From Sphingobacterium mizutaii (GTDB taxonomy: Bacteria; Bacteroidota; Bacteroidia; Sphingobacteriales; Sphingobacteriaceae): a stretch of DNA of 64,000 nt. The notes beneath the pieces were generated by a model. The model saw only the letters and a list, made by a program, of their open reading frames with translations, had not been told where the DNA came from and searched no databases. Numbering within the stretch: position 1 is the stretch's first letter; every line of letters begins with the position of its first letter. The stretch spans positions 3,410,001 through 3,474,000 of the forward strand of contig NZ_LT906468.1 of assembly GCF_900187125.1 (NCBI RefSeq). Reading direction: 5' to 3'. Below, in pieces: positions 36,170 through 44,873 of this stretch. Made by a program: the position numbers and the translations under genes.

Positions 36170-37885
36170 ATGAATAACCAACAAACAAACACCAATTACC
36201 CAGCTCTTTACACCTTAATTGTGGTGTTTTTTTTCTGGGGATTTATCGCAGCTGGAAACAGTGTATTTATTCCGTTCTGTAAAAATTACTTTCACTTAGA
36301 CCAATTTCAATCTCAACTTATTGATTTTGCTTTCTACTCGGCCTATTACATTGGCGCACTTCTTCTCTTTATTTTCGGAACCATTTCTGGAAAGGACCTC
36401 GTTGGAAAATGGGGTTACAAAAGAAGTATTGTCTATGGCTTGTTATTCTCGGCATTAGGAGCTGCCGCAATGATCGTCGCCGTAGAAGTCAATGTGTACA
36501 CCGGGATGTTAATAGGTCTATTTATCGTAGCGCTAGGTTTCTCCTTACAACAAACCGCAGCTAACCCCTTCGCCGTTCTATTGGGTGACCCTAAAACAGG
36601 TGCTTCCCGTGTGAACCTTGGTGGAGGTATCAACTCCTTCGGGACGACCATCGGACCATTGATCGTTGGATTTGCCCTTTTTGGGACTTTCGAAACCATT
36701 TCCGATGCTGAAATCGCAAACCTTCCCCTAAACAAAGTCGTATACCTATATATAGGTGTAGGTCTTCTTTTCGTTTTAGCAGCTGGTTTGTTCCATTTCT
36801 CTAAAAAAGTACCTCCAGGATTCAACCTGGAACAAATGGAGCCCGCAAATAAGGCCAGAACAACATTGATCATTATGACCATCTTGTTGTTATGTGCATT
36901 TATTCCTGTATTCACCAGTTATAAATCTGATACGGCTCTTCATATCCTTGACTTAAAAGAACAAGCCGCAAACAACAACAATCAAGAACTATTAGCTCAA
37001 ATCAAGGACCTTTCCCATGGTTTGGAAATCAAGCGTATGCTATGGTTACTTGGAGCTTTAGCCGTTATTGTTTTCGGATTATTGTTCTCTTATAATAGCG
37101 CCAAGAAAAACCCTGAAGGATGGGGTGCGATGAAATACCCTCAACTGGTTTTGGGTATGTTGGCATTATTTATCTATGTAGGTATTGAAGTAGCCATCGG
37201 AAGTAATTTAGGAGAATTATTGACCCTGGAAGAGTTCGGCAACCTTCAATCCTCCCAGATTACACCATACGTTTCCATGTATTGGGGCGGTATGATGATC
37301 GGTAGATGGGCAGGCGCCATTACAGCCTTTAACCTGACACAATCTAAGAAAAAATTATTGACCATCATTGTTCCTGTTATCGCTTTCACCATTATTATCG
37401 GTGTGAATTCATTAGCTGGTTTTGATATGTCGGTATTATATTACTTCATCATCTGTGTAGCATTACAAATTGCTGCATTCTTCTTGAGTAAAGAAAAACC
37501 TGTTCGTACCTTGATCATTTTTGGAACATTTGGTCTGTTGGCCATGATCGTTGGTTTAATGACTTCAGGAACCGTTGCCATCTATTCCTTCCTAGCGGGT
37601 GGATTAGCATGTTCTATTATGTGGGGTTCCATCTTTAGTCTTTCCATTGTGGGATTAGGAAAATATACCGAACAAGGTTCTGCATTCTTAGTAATGATGA
37701 TTCTTGGTGGTGGAATTATCCCTCCTATCCAAGGAAAACTTTCGGATATCATTGGTATTCACAACTCTTACCTCGTGCCAGCAATTGGCTTTATCTACAT
37801 CATCGTCTTTGCGGTATTAGTTCGTAAATTCTTGTCTAAACAAGGAATTGCAATTGACGAAATTGAAGCTGAAGGGGCGCACTAA
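36170..37885 (+). CDS. Sugar MFS transporter (FucP/GluP/NagP-like), extended form
   Basis: A 571-residue inner-membrane sugar:H+ symporter of the FucP family. The family landmarks are [16 protein letters not shown] (residues 18-33), [20 protein letters not shown] (about 64-83), [21 protein letters not shown] (about 125-145; diagnostic for FucP) and the second-half repeat [17 protein letters not shown]. It is about 130 residues longer than FucP. The excess is a central segment (about 230-305) that looks like two extra membrane helices around a Gln/Asn-rich soluble loop. A terminator and a BadF-type sugar kinase gene follow, so an N-acetylglucosamine-like amino sugar is a likely substrate (inference). 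Confidence 0.9.
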   Translation: MNNQQTNTNYPALYTLIVVFFFWGFIAAGNSVFIPFCKNYFHLDQFQSQLIDFAFYSAYYIGALLLFIFGTISGKDLVGKWGYKRSIVYGLLFSALGAAAMIVAVEVNVYTGMLIGLFIVALGFSLQQTAANPFAVLLGDPKTGASRVNLGGGINSFGTTIGPLIVGFALFGTFETISDAEIANLPLNKVVYLYIGVGLLFVLAAGLFHFSKKVPPGFNLEQMEPANKARTTLIIMTILLLCAFIPVFTSYKSDTALHILDLKEQAANNNNQELLAQIKDLSHGLEIKRMLWLLGALAVIVFGLLFSYNSAKKNPEGWGAMKYPQLVLGMLALFIYVGIEVAIGSNLGELLTLEEFGNLQSSQITPYVSMYWGGMMIGRWAGAITAFNLTQSKKKLLTIIVPVIAFTIIIGVNSLAGFDMSVLYYFIICVALQIAAFFLSKEKPVRTLIIFGTFGLLAMIVGLMTSGTVAIYSFLAGGLACSIMWGSIFSLSIVGLGKYTEQGSAFLVMMILGGGIIPPIQGKLSDIIGIHNSYLVPAIGFIYIIVFAVLVRKFLSKQGIAIDEIEAEGAH

Positions 37886-37937
37886 AGCGAAACTAATTGT
37901 AAAAAATACACTAAGTATTTTTTACGCTAAAATAATT

Positions 37938-37975
37938 ATAAAAACCTTATAACCAATAAGTTATAAGGTTTTTAT
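37938..37975 (+). terminator. Terminator of the sugar transporter gene
   Basis: A perfect 16-bp stem (37938-37953 with 37960-37975) has core AACCTTATAAC, a 6-base loop and a T-rich end. Confidence 0.8.
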
Positions 37976-38129
37976 TTTTAATCAAGGCCCTAGCCTTCCT
38001 AAATTATTTCAATATATCAAATAAAAATTCTTATTTTTATTAATAAATACCGTATTTTGGGATTTAAACTTAGAACAATACCATTGTAAAACGAAAAAAC
38101 AAGTTACTTTAAAACTAAATTTATAAATA

Positions 38130-38990
38130 ATGATAATAATTGCAGATGGAGGGTCTACAAAAACAAACTGGTGTTTGCTAGATGATAACAACAAGAAGAT
38201 TTACTTCAACACCGAGGGTTATAACCCATATTTTGTAGATAGCGAATACATTATTGCATCCCTTAAAAAAGGACTACCTCAAGATATTCCATTTGATAAG
38301 ATCAGCGAGGTAAATTATTATGGTGCTGGTGTACACAACGAGGAGAAGGCAAAAATTGTCGAAGATGCTATTCAAGCGGTATTCCCAAATTCTAAAGTTG
38401 AAGTTGGACATGACCTATTAGCTGCTGCACGTGCATTATTAGGTACGGAGGCTGGTTTTGCTGCAATCCTTGGAACAGGTACCAATACTTGTATATACGA
38501 CGGAAAAGACATTACTCATAATATTGATTCTGCTGCTTACATCCTTGGTGATGAAGGATCTGGTAGCTTCATCGGTAAAAAACTTTTGGTAGATTTTATC
38601 AGAGGTTTAATGCCTAAAGATGTTGCTGAAGTGTTCTTTAACACTTACAAACTTACACCTGATGAAATCATGGACAACGTGTACACTAAACCTTTAGCAA
38701 ACCGTTTCTGTGCTAGCTTCAGCAAATTTGTTTACGACAATAACGTAAACATCGAGTATACTCGCAAAATCGTTGATGATGCTTTCGAAGCTTTCTTCAA
38801 CAACCTAGTGAGCAAATACCCTGACTACCAATCTTACACTTTCAACTGTATCGGTTCTGTGGGTTACAACTTCAGAAACGTATTGGAAGATAAAGCTGCT
38901 CAATATGGAATGAAAGTTGGAAAAATCTTACGTTCCCCTATTGACGATTTGGTACAATTCCACATCAACAGATCAAAAAGCGTTGCTTAA
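38130..38990 (+). CDS. BadF/BadG/BcrA/BcrD ATPase family sugar kinase, paralogue 1
   Basis: A 286-residue ASKHA-fold kinase of the group that includes N-acetylglucosamine kinase. Phosphate loop 1, IADGGSTKTNWCLLD, is at residues 4-18; phosphate loop 2, AAILGTGTNTCIYDG, near 112; the family mark ILGDEGSGSFIGKKLL is near 138. The C-terminus has GSVGYNFRNVL near 243, the adenosine site. It probably phosphorylates an amino sugar imported by the MFS transporter upstream, from which it is separated by a terminator. A second 286-residue paralogue is encoded at 43768-44628. Confidence 0.85.
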   Translation: MIIIADGGSTKTNWCLLDDNNKKIYFNTEGYNPYFVDSEYIIASLKKGLPQDIPFDKISEVNYYGAGVHNEEKAKIVEDAIQAVFPNSKVEVGHDLLAAARALLGTEAGFAAILGTGTNTCIYDGKDITHNIDSAAYILGDEGSGSFIGKKLLVDFIRGLMPKDVAEVFFNTYKLTPDEIMDNVYTKPLANRFCASFSKFVYDNNVNIEYTRKIVDDAFEAFFNNLVSKYPDYQSYTFNCIGSVGYNFRNVLEDKAAQYGMKVGKILRSPIDDLVQFHINRSKSVA

Positions 38991-39012
38991 TCATTAGCAG
39001 CCTGAACATAAA

Positions 39013-39046
39013 AAAAGCCCAATTGCTATCAAACAATTGGGCTTTT
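39013..39046. terminator. Shared terminator between kinase 1 and the metallohydrolase gene
   Basis: A perfect 13-bp stem AAAAGCCCAATTG/CAATTGGGCTTTT (39013-39025 with 39034-39046) has an 8-base loop and A/T runs on both sides. It serves two convergent genes. Confidence 0.85.
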
Positions 39047-39061
39047 CTTTTTATCAATCTT

Positions 39062-39745
39062 TTACAGCTCTACCGAATCGCCGATTTTTGGCAATGCCAA
39101 GTAAACCTCTGATTCATTGAACTTCTTCTTTGCTTCTTCATGGTTGATCTTGATCGGAGGAAAGGAATCATAATGTATTCCGATTACATTATTGCAATTC
39201 ACAAACTCAGCTGCAATGACAGCATCATCCACATCCATTGTGTAATGACCTCCGATAGGCAATAATGCCCAATCTATCTTATAACGTTCCAACAATTTCA
39301 TTTCCATCGTCAAAGCAGTATCCCCAGCAAAATATATCGTCTTATCTTTCAAAAAGAACACATAACCCACAGGAAATCCTGCATAAGCACCGTTTGGGGT
39401 ACTATTGCTGTGCGCCGCATACACCATCTTTACCTTAGCAAATGGCAAGTCCAAAGTTCCACCCAAGTTAAATTCGATGACCTTATCATCAGGTACTCCT
39501 TGTTTCCTGACCCAATCTGCCGTTTCCACAATGGTTGCCACCGTGGCACCACTCTGTTGTTGGATACTGAACATGTCGGCCACATGATCCTGATGGCCAT
39601 GGCTTAAAAAAATATAATCAGGCTTGATCTTGCTGATATCGACATCTTTGGCCAATGGATTATAACTGATGAAAGGATCCATCAATACCTTGGTCCCATC
39701 AAAATCAAACTCTACACATGATTGTCCGTAATATGTTGCTTTCAT
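39062..39745 (-). CDS. Metal-dependent hydrolase, metallo-beta-lactamase fold (UPF0173-like)
   Basis: A 227-residue cytosolic protein. It has the N-terminal THxHxDH-type motif LSHGHQDH near residue 49, DPFISYNPLA near 23, the HSN segment near 112, FAGDTALT near 138 (metal-bridging Asp) and GIHYDSFPPI near 194 (final His). It belongs to the UlaG/UPF0173 branch of the lactamase superfamily. The substrate is unknown. It lies 9 bp downstream of the YbaB gene on the same strand, so the two form an operon. Confidence 0.88.
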   Translation of the reverse strand: MKATYYGQSCVEFDFDGTKVLMDPFISYNPLAKDVDISKIKPDYIFLSHGHQDHVADMFSIQQQSGATVATIVETADWVRKQGVPDDKVIEFNLGGTLDLPFAKVKMVYAAHSNSTPNGAYAGFPVGYVFFLKDKTIYFAGDTALTMEMKLLERYKIDWALLPIGGHYTMDVDDAVIAAEFVNCNNVIGIHYDSFPPIKINHEEAKKKFNESEVYLALPKIGDSVEL

Positions 39746-39754
39746 TTTCTTCTA

Positions 39755-40069
39755 TTATTTACCAAATAAGTTGCCTAATCCTCCCAATCCACCTAATAGA
39801 TCCTGGGAAGCTGCTTGCATTTCAGTTTGACTGATACTTTCAGCCTGAACCAATGCCTTGTTTAAGGCAACAACCAATAGCTCTTCTATCTCCTCTTTAT
39901 CCGCATCCTTAAAGAAATCTGGGTCAATTTGAATTTCCTTGATTTCCTTATTCGCCGTTGAAATTACGCGAACCTTTCCCCCTTCAGCCTCTCCTGATAC
40001 CGAAATATGATCCAATCTAGCTTTGATCTCCTGTGCTTTCTGCTGTGCTTCAAATAACTTGTCAAACAT
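39755..40069 (-). CDS. YbaB/EbfC family nucleoid-associated protein
   Basis: A 104-residue small dimeric DNA-binding protein. The N-terminal coiled helix FDKLFEAQQKAQEIKARLDH is followed by the beta hairpin GKVRVISTANKEIKEIQIDP (about residues 31-50), then a C-terminal helix and a Gly/Leu-rich tail. The length and order match EbfC/YbaB. In other bacteria the gene often accompanies dnaX and recR; here it pairs with a metallohydrolase. Confidence 0.92.
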   Translation of the reverse strand: MFDKLFEAQQKAQEIKARLDHISVSGEAEGGKVRVISTANKEIKEIQIDPDFFKDADKEEIEELLVVALNKALVQAESISQTEMQAASQDLLGGLGGLGNLFGK

Positions 40070-40179
40070 AAATACTCCTTAATTTTTAAACCCCAAATTA
40101 CAAATTATTTATGAATCTCGACAATTGCTTGGGTCTTTTGAACAGCTTGTTTACCTTTGTAGGATAATTGTCTATCATA

Positions 40180-40671
40180 ATGATTCAACTAAAACACTAT
40201 ACAGCTATAGCAAACGAATTACAAGAGTCTGAACCCGAAAAATTCGAATTACTGGAGGAAGAAATCAACATCATTATCCATAAATTAAAATTTATCCATA
40301 TTGAAAACCGACCTATGGTTGAAATCGTGGACCTTTCCAACCCTACAGCTGACCCAACCTACATCGAAGAAATCAGTGAAATTGCCGGAGCGCAGAACAA
40401 CCCTCTGGTAAAAGAGCCTGAAAACACCGAAATCCTGATCTTTATCAACGATAACCCTGCATTCCTAGGAACACTCCCAGATTTACTGAACGATCAATAC
40501 AACGACTATAAAGCCGTTAAAAACAACAATATTTTTATCGTTCAAAAACCTGAATTCGCAAAACACAAAGAAGACTTTTTATTGGACACCGAAATATTCG
40601 CGGAAATCATCCAATCAAAATATTTTGTATATGGACATGAAGGCAAGCATTGGATCAAATTTGATCTTTAA
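40180..40671 (+). CDS. Small cytosolic protein resembling a BtuF/FecB substrate-binding lobe
   Basis: A 163-residue protein without signal peptide. The order of segments recalls the C-terminal lobe of vitamin-B12/iron-siderophore binding proteins: FIHIENRPMVEIVDLSNPTA, YIEEISEIAGAQNNPLV, TEILIFINDNPAFLGTLPDL, YKAVKNNNIFIVQKP and DTEIFAEIIQSKYF. The N-terminus up to residue 35 is Glu-rich and helical. The likeness is by pattern only and the function is unknown. The start is ATG 40180; a TTG four codons upstream is less likely. It diverges from ybaB and shares a terminator with the convergent gene downstream. Confidence 0.6.
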   Translation: MIQLKHYTAIANELQESEPEKFELLEEEINIIIHKLKFIHIENRPMVEIVDLSNPTADPTYIEEISEIAGAQNNPLVKEPENTEILIFINDNPAFLGTLPDLLNDQYNDYKAVKNNNIFIVQKPEFAKHKEDFLLDTEIFAEIIQSKYFVYGHEGKHWIKFDL

Positions 40672-40686
40672 CCTTCGCCTTGAACC

Positions 40687-40725
40687 AAAAAAAGGTCGCT
40701 TCTTTATCGGAAGCGACCTTTTTTT
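40687..40725. terminator. Bidirectional terminator, 16-bp stem
   Basis: A perfect stem of 16 bp (40687-40702 with 40710-40725) has core GGTCGCTTC, a 7-base loop and seven A / seven T flanks. It serves the two convergent genes on either side. Confidence 0.9.
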
Positions 40726-40738
40726 ATTCGTATAGAAA

Positions 40739-41830
40739 TTAAATGTATTTCTTTCTTAAGATAGCGTAAAGCTTATCTACGGTCTGTGGTTTCGACGCCC
40801 AATTATTTTTCAAGGAATAGTTCGATTGCAAGAAGGCATCCGCTTCCGCGAAATTGTCAAATCTATTGAGCAATTCAATAGCTTCCGAATAAGCCAAGCT
40901 ATATCCATTGAACAGATCTTTAATGAACAATAGCTTATCATTTAAGCTAACCGCAACTTTCAGGTCACCGATTTTTTCTGTAGATCTATCCTGTGAAGTG
41001 TTGAATTGGTTGGCATTGGTCAAACCTGCTCTTTTTTGCTGTTGGATCAACTCATTCAAGGTCAATGGTCGACTAGGTTTAACCTCTGCTTGTTTAGCCA
41101 GATCGTTCAGTGAAACAACCTCTTCTGGTTTTTCCTCTTTAATCTCGACCTGCTTTTCTTCAATAACCACTTCGTTCACCGTCGGCTCAACTTCCGTTTT
41201 CTGCTCCACATTCTTCTTGTCTTCTTCAGCTTCATCAGCAGAAGCAACTGAGGTATAACCCGAAGATGCTGTATGAACAGGGTTAGATGAGATATTAAAA
41301 TCTTTGAAATCCGAAACTTCTTCAACAGGTTCGGCATCCTGCTTCTCCTCTTCCCTAGTCTCTTCCTCTTGTGGCTCTTCTACCAATTCCTCTTTCTCCT
41401 CTTCCACTATCGCCTGGTTTTCTTCGTTGGAAACCTCGCCATAGTTGGTCGATTCTGGTGCTTCTTCATCGTATTCTTCGACAAAAGGTTTCTTTTCGGT
41501 CACTGGCTCTACGGCTTCCACTTCTTGGATCTCTTCCTCTACAGGTTGCTCATCAGCTTCATGCGCTTCATGTTCAACTGCAGGTGTAAAGCTACTCTCT
41601 TCAGCTTGTACCGCTACTGCTGCTGCCGAAGTCAATAAATGCGTAGGTTGAGTCTGAAGTGATGCTAAAGCTTCGATATGTGCAGCCAAATATTTGGCCT
41701 GAGCAGCCAACAATAAAATATCAGCTTTTTTGCTCGCTAGATTGTTCTTGTCCAGTCCTGCATAATGCTCATTGATTTCTACCAAAAGATCCCCAATTTT
41801 CCCTAAAATATCCTGATCTGAATAAGCCAT
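40739..41830 (-). CDS. Acidic low-complexity protein, function unknown
   Basis: A 363-residue protein with no signal or membrane segment. A short helical N-domain (residues 1-60, with [22 protein letters not shown]) is followed by about 170 residues that are extremely rich in Glu and Val/Ala/Pro, a disordered acidic linker. A conserved-looking C-terminal domain (about 255-363) follows, with [40 protein letters not shown] and [19 protein letters not shown]. The modular shape of two folded ends joined by an acidic tether suggests a scaffold or adaptor. I recognise no family. Confidence 0.7.
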   Translation of the reverse strand: MAYSDQDILGKIGDLLVEINEHYAGLDKNNLASKKADILLLAAQAKYLAAHIEALASLQTQPTHLLTSAAAVAVQAEESSFTPAVEHEAHEADEQPVEEEIQEVEAVEPVTEKKPFVEEYDEEAPESTNYGEVSNEENQAIVEEEKEELVEEPQEEETREEEKQDAEPVEEVSDFKDFNISSNPVHTASSGYTSVASADEAEEDKKNVEQKTEVEPTVNEVVIEEKQVEIKEEKPEEVVSLNDLAKQAEVKPSRPLTLNELIQQQKRAGLTNANQFNTSQDRSTEKIGDLKVAVSLNDKLLFIKDLFNGYSLAYSEAIELLNRFDNFAEADAFLQSNYSLKNNWASKPQTVDKLYAILRKKYI

Positions 41831-41983
41831 GTTTTATGTGTATAGATTGAAATTAATTCTAATATTAAATGATCAATAAAAAAATAAACAAACTGATTGA
41901 CACCTCGTTTACGCTTTTATCCTATCTCCTTAAACCAAAAATAAGATTAAATTTCGATATTCGTAAGCTATATTAGCTAAGAA

Positions 41984-42000
41984 TTTCATATTATATGAAA
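41984..42000. promoter_or_regulatory. Perfect dyad upstream of tdk
   Basis: TTTCATATTATATGAAA is a perfect inverted repeat (7-bp arms, 3-bp spacer) ending 39 bp before the tdk ATG. It is flanked by further partial symmetry (GAA on the left, TTC on the right one base out). Candidate operator or promoter-proximal binding site; no protein is known to bind it. Confidence 0.35.
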
Positions 42001-42038
42001 CTTCTGAAATCAGGTTTTTAGTATAAAGTTTTATCAAA

Positions 42039-42626
42039 ATGATGTTGTTTTCTGAGCATAATTTCCCCCACAGAAGAGGTCCTATTGGAAGTATCGAAGT
42101 GATCTGCGGGTCTATGTTTTCTGGAAAAACCGAAGAACTGATCCGTAGGATGAAAAGGGCACAATTTGCCAAACTTCCTGTAGAGATTTTCAAACCTGAA
42201 ATCGATGTGCGCTATGGCCTGAATGAGGTTGTTTCCCATGACAGTAATTCCATCCCTTCTACCCCAGTTTCACATTCATCCGCCATATTGCTATTGAGTG
42301 CTGACACCAAAGTAGTAGGAATTGATGAAGCCCAATTTTTCGACGAGGAACTTCCTAATGTCTGCGTTGAACTAGCCAATCGCGGCATCCGCGTCATCGT
42401 TGCTGGCCTAGATATGGATTACTTAGGAAAACCCTTCGGACCGATACCTAGCCTAATGGCCATCGCAGAAGACGTCACTAAAGTCCATGCAGTCTGTGTA
42501 AAATGCGGTGCTCCAGCCAACTATTCCTACCGTTTACAGCAAAATGAATCCCGAGTCCTTCTTGGCGAAAAAGAAAGCTACGAACCTAGATGTAGAGCTT
42601 GCTATTTTGGCTTGGATAGACAGTAA
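42039..42626 (+). CDS. tdk: Thymidine kinase
   Basis: A 195-residue type II thymidine kinase that salvages thymidine to dTMP. Walker [15 protein letters not shown] is at residues 24-37, the Walker B-like [12 protein letters not shown] (about 93-104) holds the catalytic Glu, and [17 protein letters not shown] (about 116-132) forms the base site. The zinc finger CVKCGAPA then CRACYFG (about 152-190) has four Cys. Two ATGs in a row begin the frame. The following 600 bp is a non-coding repeat island. Confidence 0.95.
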   Translation: MMLFSEHNFPHRRGPIGSIEVICGSMFSGKTEELIRRMKRAQFAKLPVEIFKPEIDVRYGLNEVVSHDSNSIPSTPVSHSSAILLLSADTKVVGIDEAQFFDEELPNVCVELANRGIRVIVAGLDMDYLGKPFGPIPSLMAIAEDVTKVHAVCVKCGAPANYSYRLQQNESRVLLGEKESYEPRCRACYFGLDRQ

Positions 42627-43207
42627 ATAGTCCGTAGGAGCGTATTCAATACGCCTACCATCCTGGATAAATTTAGCTGAATGAAATACCGCAAGTAATC
42701 TTGGTCCATCCTCCAATCCTCGGTGGGCAATGTCATTAAGTTAAGGTTTTTTGTGCTGAGGTTCATCCGAAGCATCTCGAAGTGCGAACCTTCAAACTCA
42801 ACGACGCCCTTTATTGAAATGGCGAACAGTTCTTCAATCTTCGATTGAAGATGACATAGCCTTTAGGAGGAGAATCGTACAGATTCTTCACTATTCGTTC
42901 AGAATTGGAAATGAATTAAGAAGGGATTTTCAGAAAAATATTTCACCCACGCTGTGGGTTATCCGTCAAGCGATTTGATTTTCTACAAAGATTTCACCCC
43001 TTCCAGGGGTTCCCAATTTATACAAACAACCATTCTTCCGAAGGAAGTCCTTTAGCCTCCGGCTCATTTCCTTGGCGGAAAAATGGAAAGAATGCCGTTG
43101 ACTTGCGCGATGGGATTGCTCGGTGGGGGAGCGGAGCCGAACCCTCATCCTGCAAATGCATCTGGCAGGCGTATTCAATACGCCTACAAAATGGTCTCCT
43201 AGACTAA
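42627..43207. repeat. Intergenic island of palindromes (REP-like)
   Basis: About 580 bp with no gene. The same core GCGTATTCAATACGC occurs in the same orientation at both ends: within GTAGG...CCTAC at 42634-42658 and as AGGCGTATTCAATACGCCT at 43167-43185. Between them lie several short hairpins: TCTTCAATC/GATTGAAGA (42831-42851), ACCCAC/GTGGGT (42945-42959), ACCCC/GGGGT (42996-43010) and CTTCC/GGAAG near 43031-43043. Two of these follow the same lead-in TTTCACCC, so a unit of about 51 bp appears twice. No transposase is present. Confidence 0.7.
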
Positions 43208-43241
43208 AAACAAAAAGACGCTCTCTGGCGTCTTTTTGTTT
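43208..43241 (-). terminator. Terminator of the glutathione peroxidase gene
   Basis: A 14-bp perfect stem AAACAAAAAGACGC with its complement (43208-43221 and 43228-43241) has a 6-base loop. The stem touches the base before the stop codon, and on the minus strand it is followed by a T-rich tail. Confidence 0.85.
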
Positions 43242-43754
43242 TTATAAGATTTGCGATGTTATCACCTTATCAAGCGGTGTAACTTTTGAACGATATCGAT
43301 GTGCTAACTTGCCATCTTTATCGATCAGGAATTTCTCGAAGTTCCAATTGATATCACCTTTGAAATCTGGATTATCGGTTTCTGTTAGGTATTTGAAAAG
43401 GGCAGTTTGTTTATCGCCTTTGACATCTACCTTTTCCGAAAGGATAAAGTTCACACCGAAATTCTTTTCACAGAACTCAGCGATCTTTTTATTGTCTCCG
43501 TATTCCTGATTTCCAAAATTGTCTGAAGGGAAACCGATCACTACCAATTTGTCTCCATATTGCTCATGTAGTTCCTGTAGCTCTTTATATTGCTTGGTGA
43601 ACCCACATTTGGACGCTGTGTTGACGATCAAAAGTTGTTTTCCTTTGAAATCAGCTAGATCCACTTTCTTTCCATCAATGGATGTGAAAGAATAGTCATA
43701 TACGGTAGGCTGTTGGAACAGCATGGTATAAAACATTATCATGGCCATTATCAT
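43242..43754 (-). CDS. Glutathione peroxidase family protein (thiol peroxidase)
   Basis: A 170-residue thioredoxin-fold peroxidase. The peroxidatic cysteine is Cys50 in NTASKCGFT; the Trp motif WNFEKFLID is near residue 136. The usual FPCNQF segment reads FPSDNFGNQE (residues 75-84), so the Cys found in that place in many bacterial relatives is Ser and the catalytic-tetrad Gln is Asn. It must use another reductant strategy or have a shifted active site. The N-terminus has five Met in 11 residues, so the start is uncertain; a short hydrophobic run could be a membrane signal. It lies 13 bp downstream of kinase 2 on the same strand. Confidence 0.85.
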   Translation of the reverse strand: MIMAMIMFYTMLFQQPTVYDYSFTSIDGKKVDLADFKGKQLLIVNTASKCGFTKQYKELQELHEQYGDKLVVIGFPSDNFGNQEYGDNKKIAEFCEKNFGVNFILSEKVDVKGDKQTALFKYLTETDNPDFKGDINWNFEKFLIDKDGKLAHRYRSKVTPLDKVITSQIL

Positions 43755-43767
43755 AATCTATATATTT

Positions 43768-44628
43768 TTAAAGTTGAACATTCAGCTCTCTGTCCACCAC
43801 ATAATGGAACAGCTCTTCAATTGGGCTACTCAATATCTTGCCCACACGTACACCATGCAAAGAACATACCTCTCTTAAGTGAATATCAAAATAATAGGCT
43901 ATTCTTCCCACAAAATGACATTCATATTCCCAAAAGTTCGGATAGGTCATGATATTGGTCCGAACAAACTCGTCAAAACCATTTCTCAAAAGATTATCTA
44001 TATAGGGATGTTGTCTGTTCTGTCCCATAAATTCCGCAAACGATGCGAGGTAGGCATTCGGCCTGTCCCTTTGGTAGACGTTTTTGATAATGATATCCTT
44101 GGTAATAGGATGTGACTCCTTGAAGGTCCTTGCCAAATCCCTAGGCATGGTCTCATAGAGATAGGCAGTTATCAATTGTTTGCCAAACCAGGCACCTGAA
44201 CCCTCGTCCCCAAGCACATAGCCATTGCCATGCAGACTTGCTGACAATTTTTCACCATCATAAAAACTGATATCAGAACCAGTTCCTAAGTTGGAGATCA
44301 ACCCTTTTCCGGCACCAAAGGTGGCATAAGCAGATCCTAACAGATCGCTTTCAACAGAAATAAAGGAAGATGGAAAAATTTGGGTCAAGGCATTGGATAC
44401 TAATTCACGGCGGTCAGGAGTGGAACATCCCGCTCCGAAAAAATAGACCTCATGAACCTCTTTTATATATGGGATAATTTCGGGAACCTCCGTCAAAATG
44501 GCTGCAATTTCCTTCTCGCTAACGAAAAAAGGATTTAAGCCTTTGGTACTGAATCGTAATGGTTTGCTATCTGGAAGATGAAGCATCCAATCTGATCGTG
44601 AGGATCCGCTATCTGCAACTAAAATCAT
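43768..44628 (-). CDS. BadF/BadG/BcrA/BcrD ATPase family sugar kinase, paralogue 2
   Basis: A 286-residue ASKHA-fold kinase, the same length as paralogue 1 at 38130-38990. Phosphate loop 1 is VADSGSSRSDWML (residues 4-16), loop 2 SNLGTGSDISFYDG (about 112-125), and VLGDEGSGAWFGKQLI (about 138-153) is shared with N-acetylglucosamine kinase relatives. Its substrate may differ from that of paralogue 1, since loop and adenosine-site residues differ (GRIAYYFDIHL here). It is upstream of and probably co-transcribed with the glutathione peroxidase gene, an unusual pairing. Confidence 0.85.
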   Translation of the reverse strand: MILVADSGSSRSDWMLHLPDSKPLRFSTKGLNPFFVSEKEIAAILTEVPEIIPYIKEVHEVYFFGAGCSTPDRRELVSNALTQIFPSSFISVESDLLGSAYATFGAGKGLISNLGTGSDISFYDGEKLSASLHGNGYVLGDEGSGAWFGKQLITAYLYETMPRDLARTFKESHPITKDIIIKNVYQRDRPNAYLASFAEFMGQNRQHPYIDNLLRNGFDEFVRTNIMTYPNFWEYECHFVGRIAYYFDIHLREVCSLHGVRVGKILSSPIEELFHYVVDRELNVQL

Positions 44629-44838
44629 ATGCTACTAAATGTCATCATCTCAAATATACAAATTCCAAGAGAATAAAAATCGTTTTGTCGATTTAAACAA
44701 AAACGAAAATTCGGTTTCAAAACCCTCCCCCTTCCCATATTCCTAGTCTTCATTTATTGCCGAAGCACCTGTCTGTAATATTCTTGTGAAGGTCCAGCTT
44801 TAGCTGTATCTTTCTCCTATGAATCTGCAAGCGATTCT

Positions 44839-44846
44839 TATCTTTA
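44839..44846 (+). promoter_or_regulatory. Possible -7 box for the M14 peptidase gene
   Basis: TATCTTTA is one mismatch from the consensus and lies 27 bp upstream of the ATG. No -33 box is evident. Confidence 0.3.
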
Positions 44847-44873
44847 ACCAATAAATTATTACCTAATAGAATT

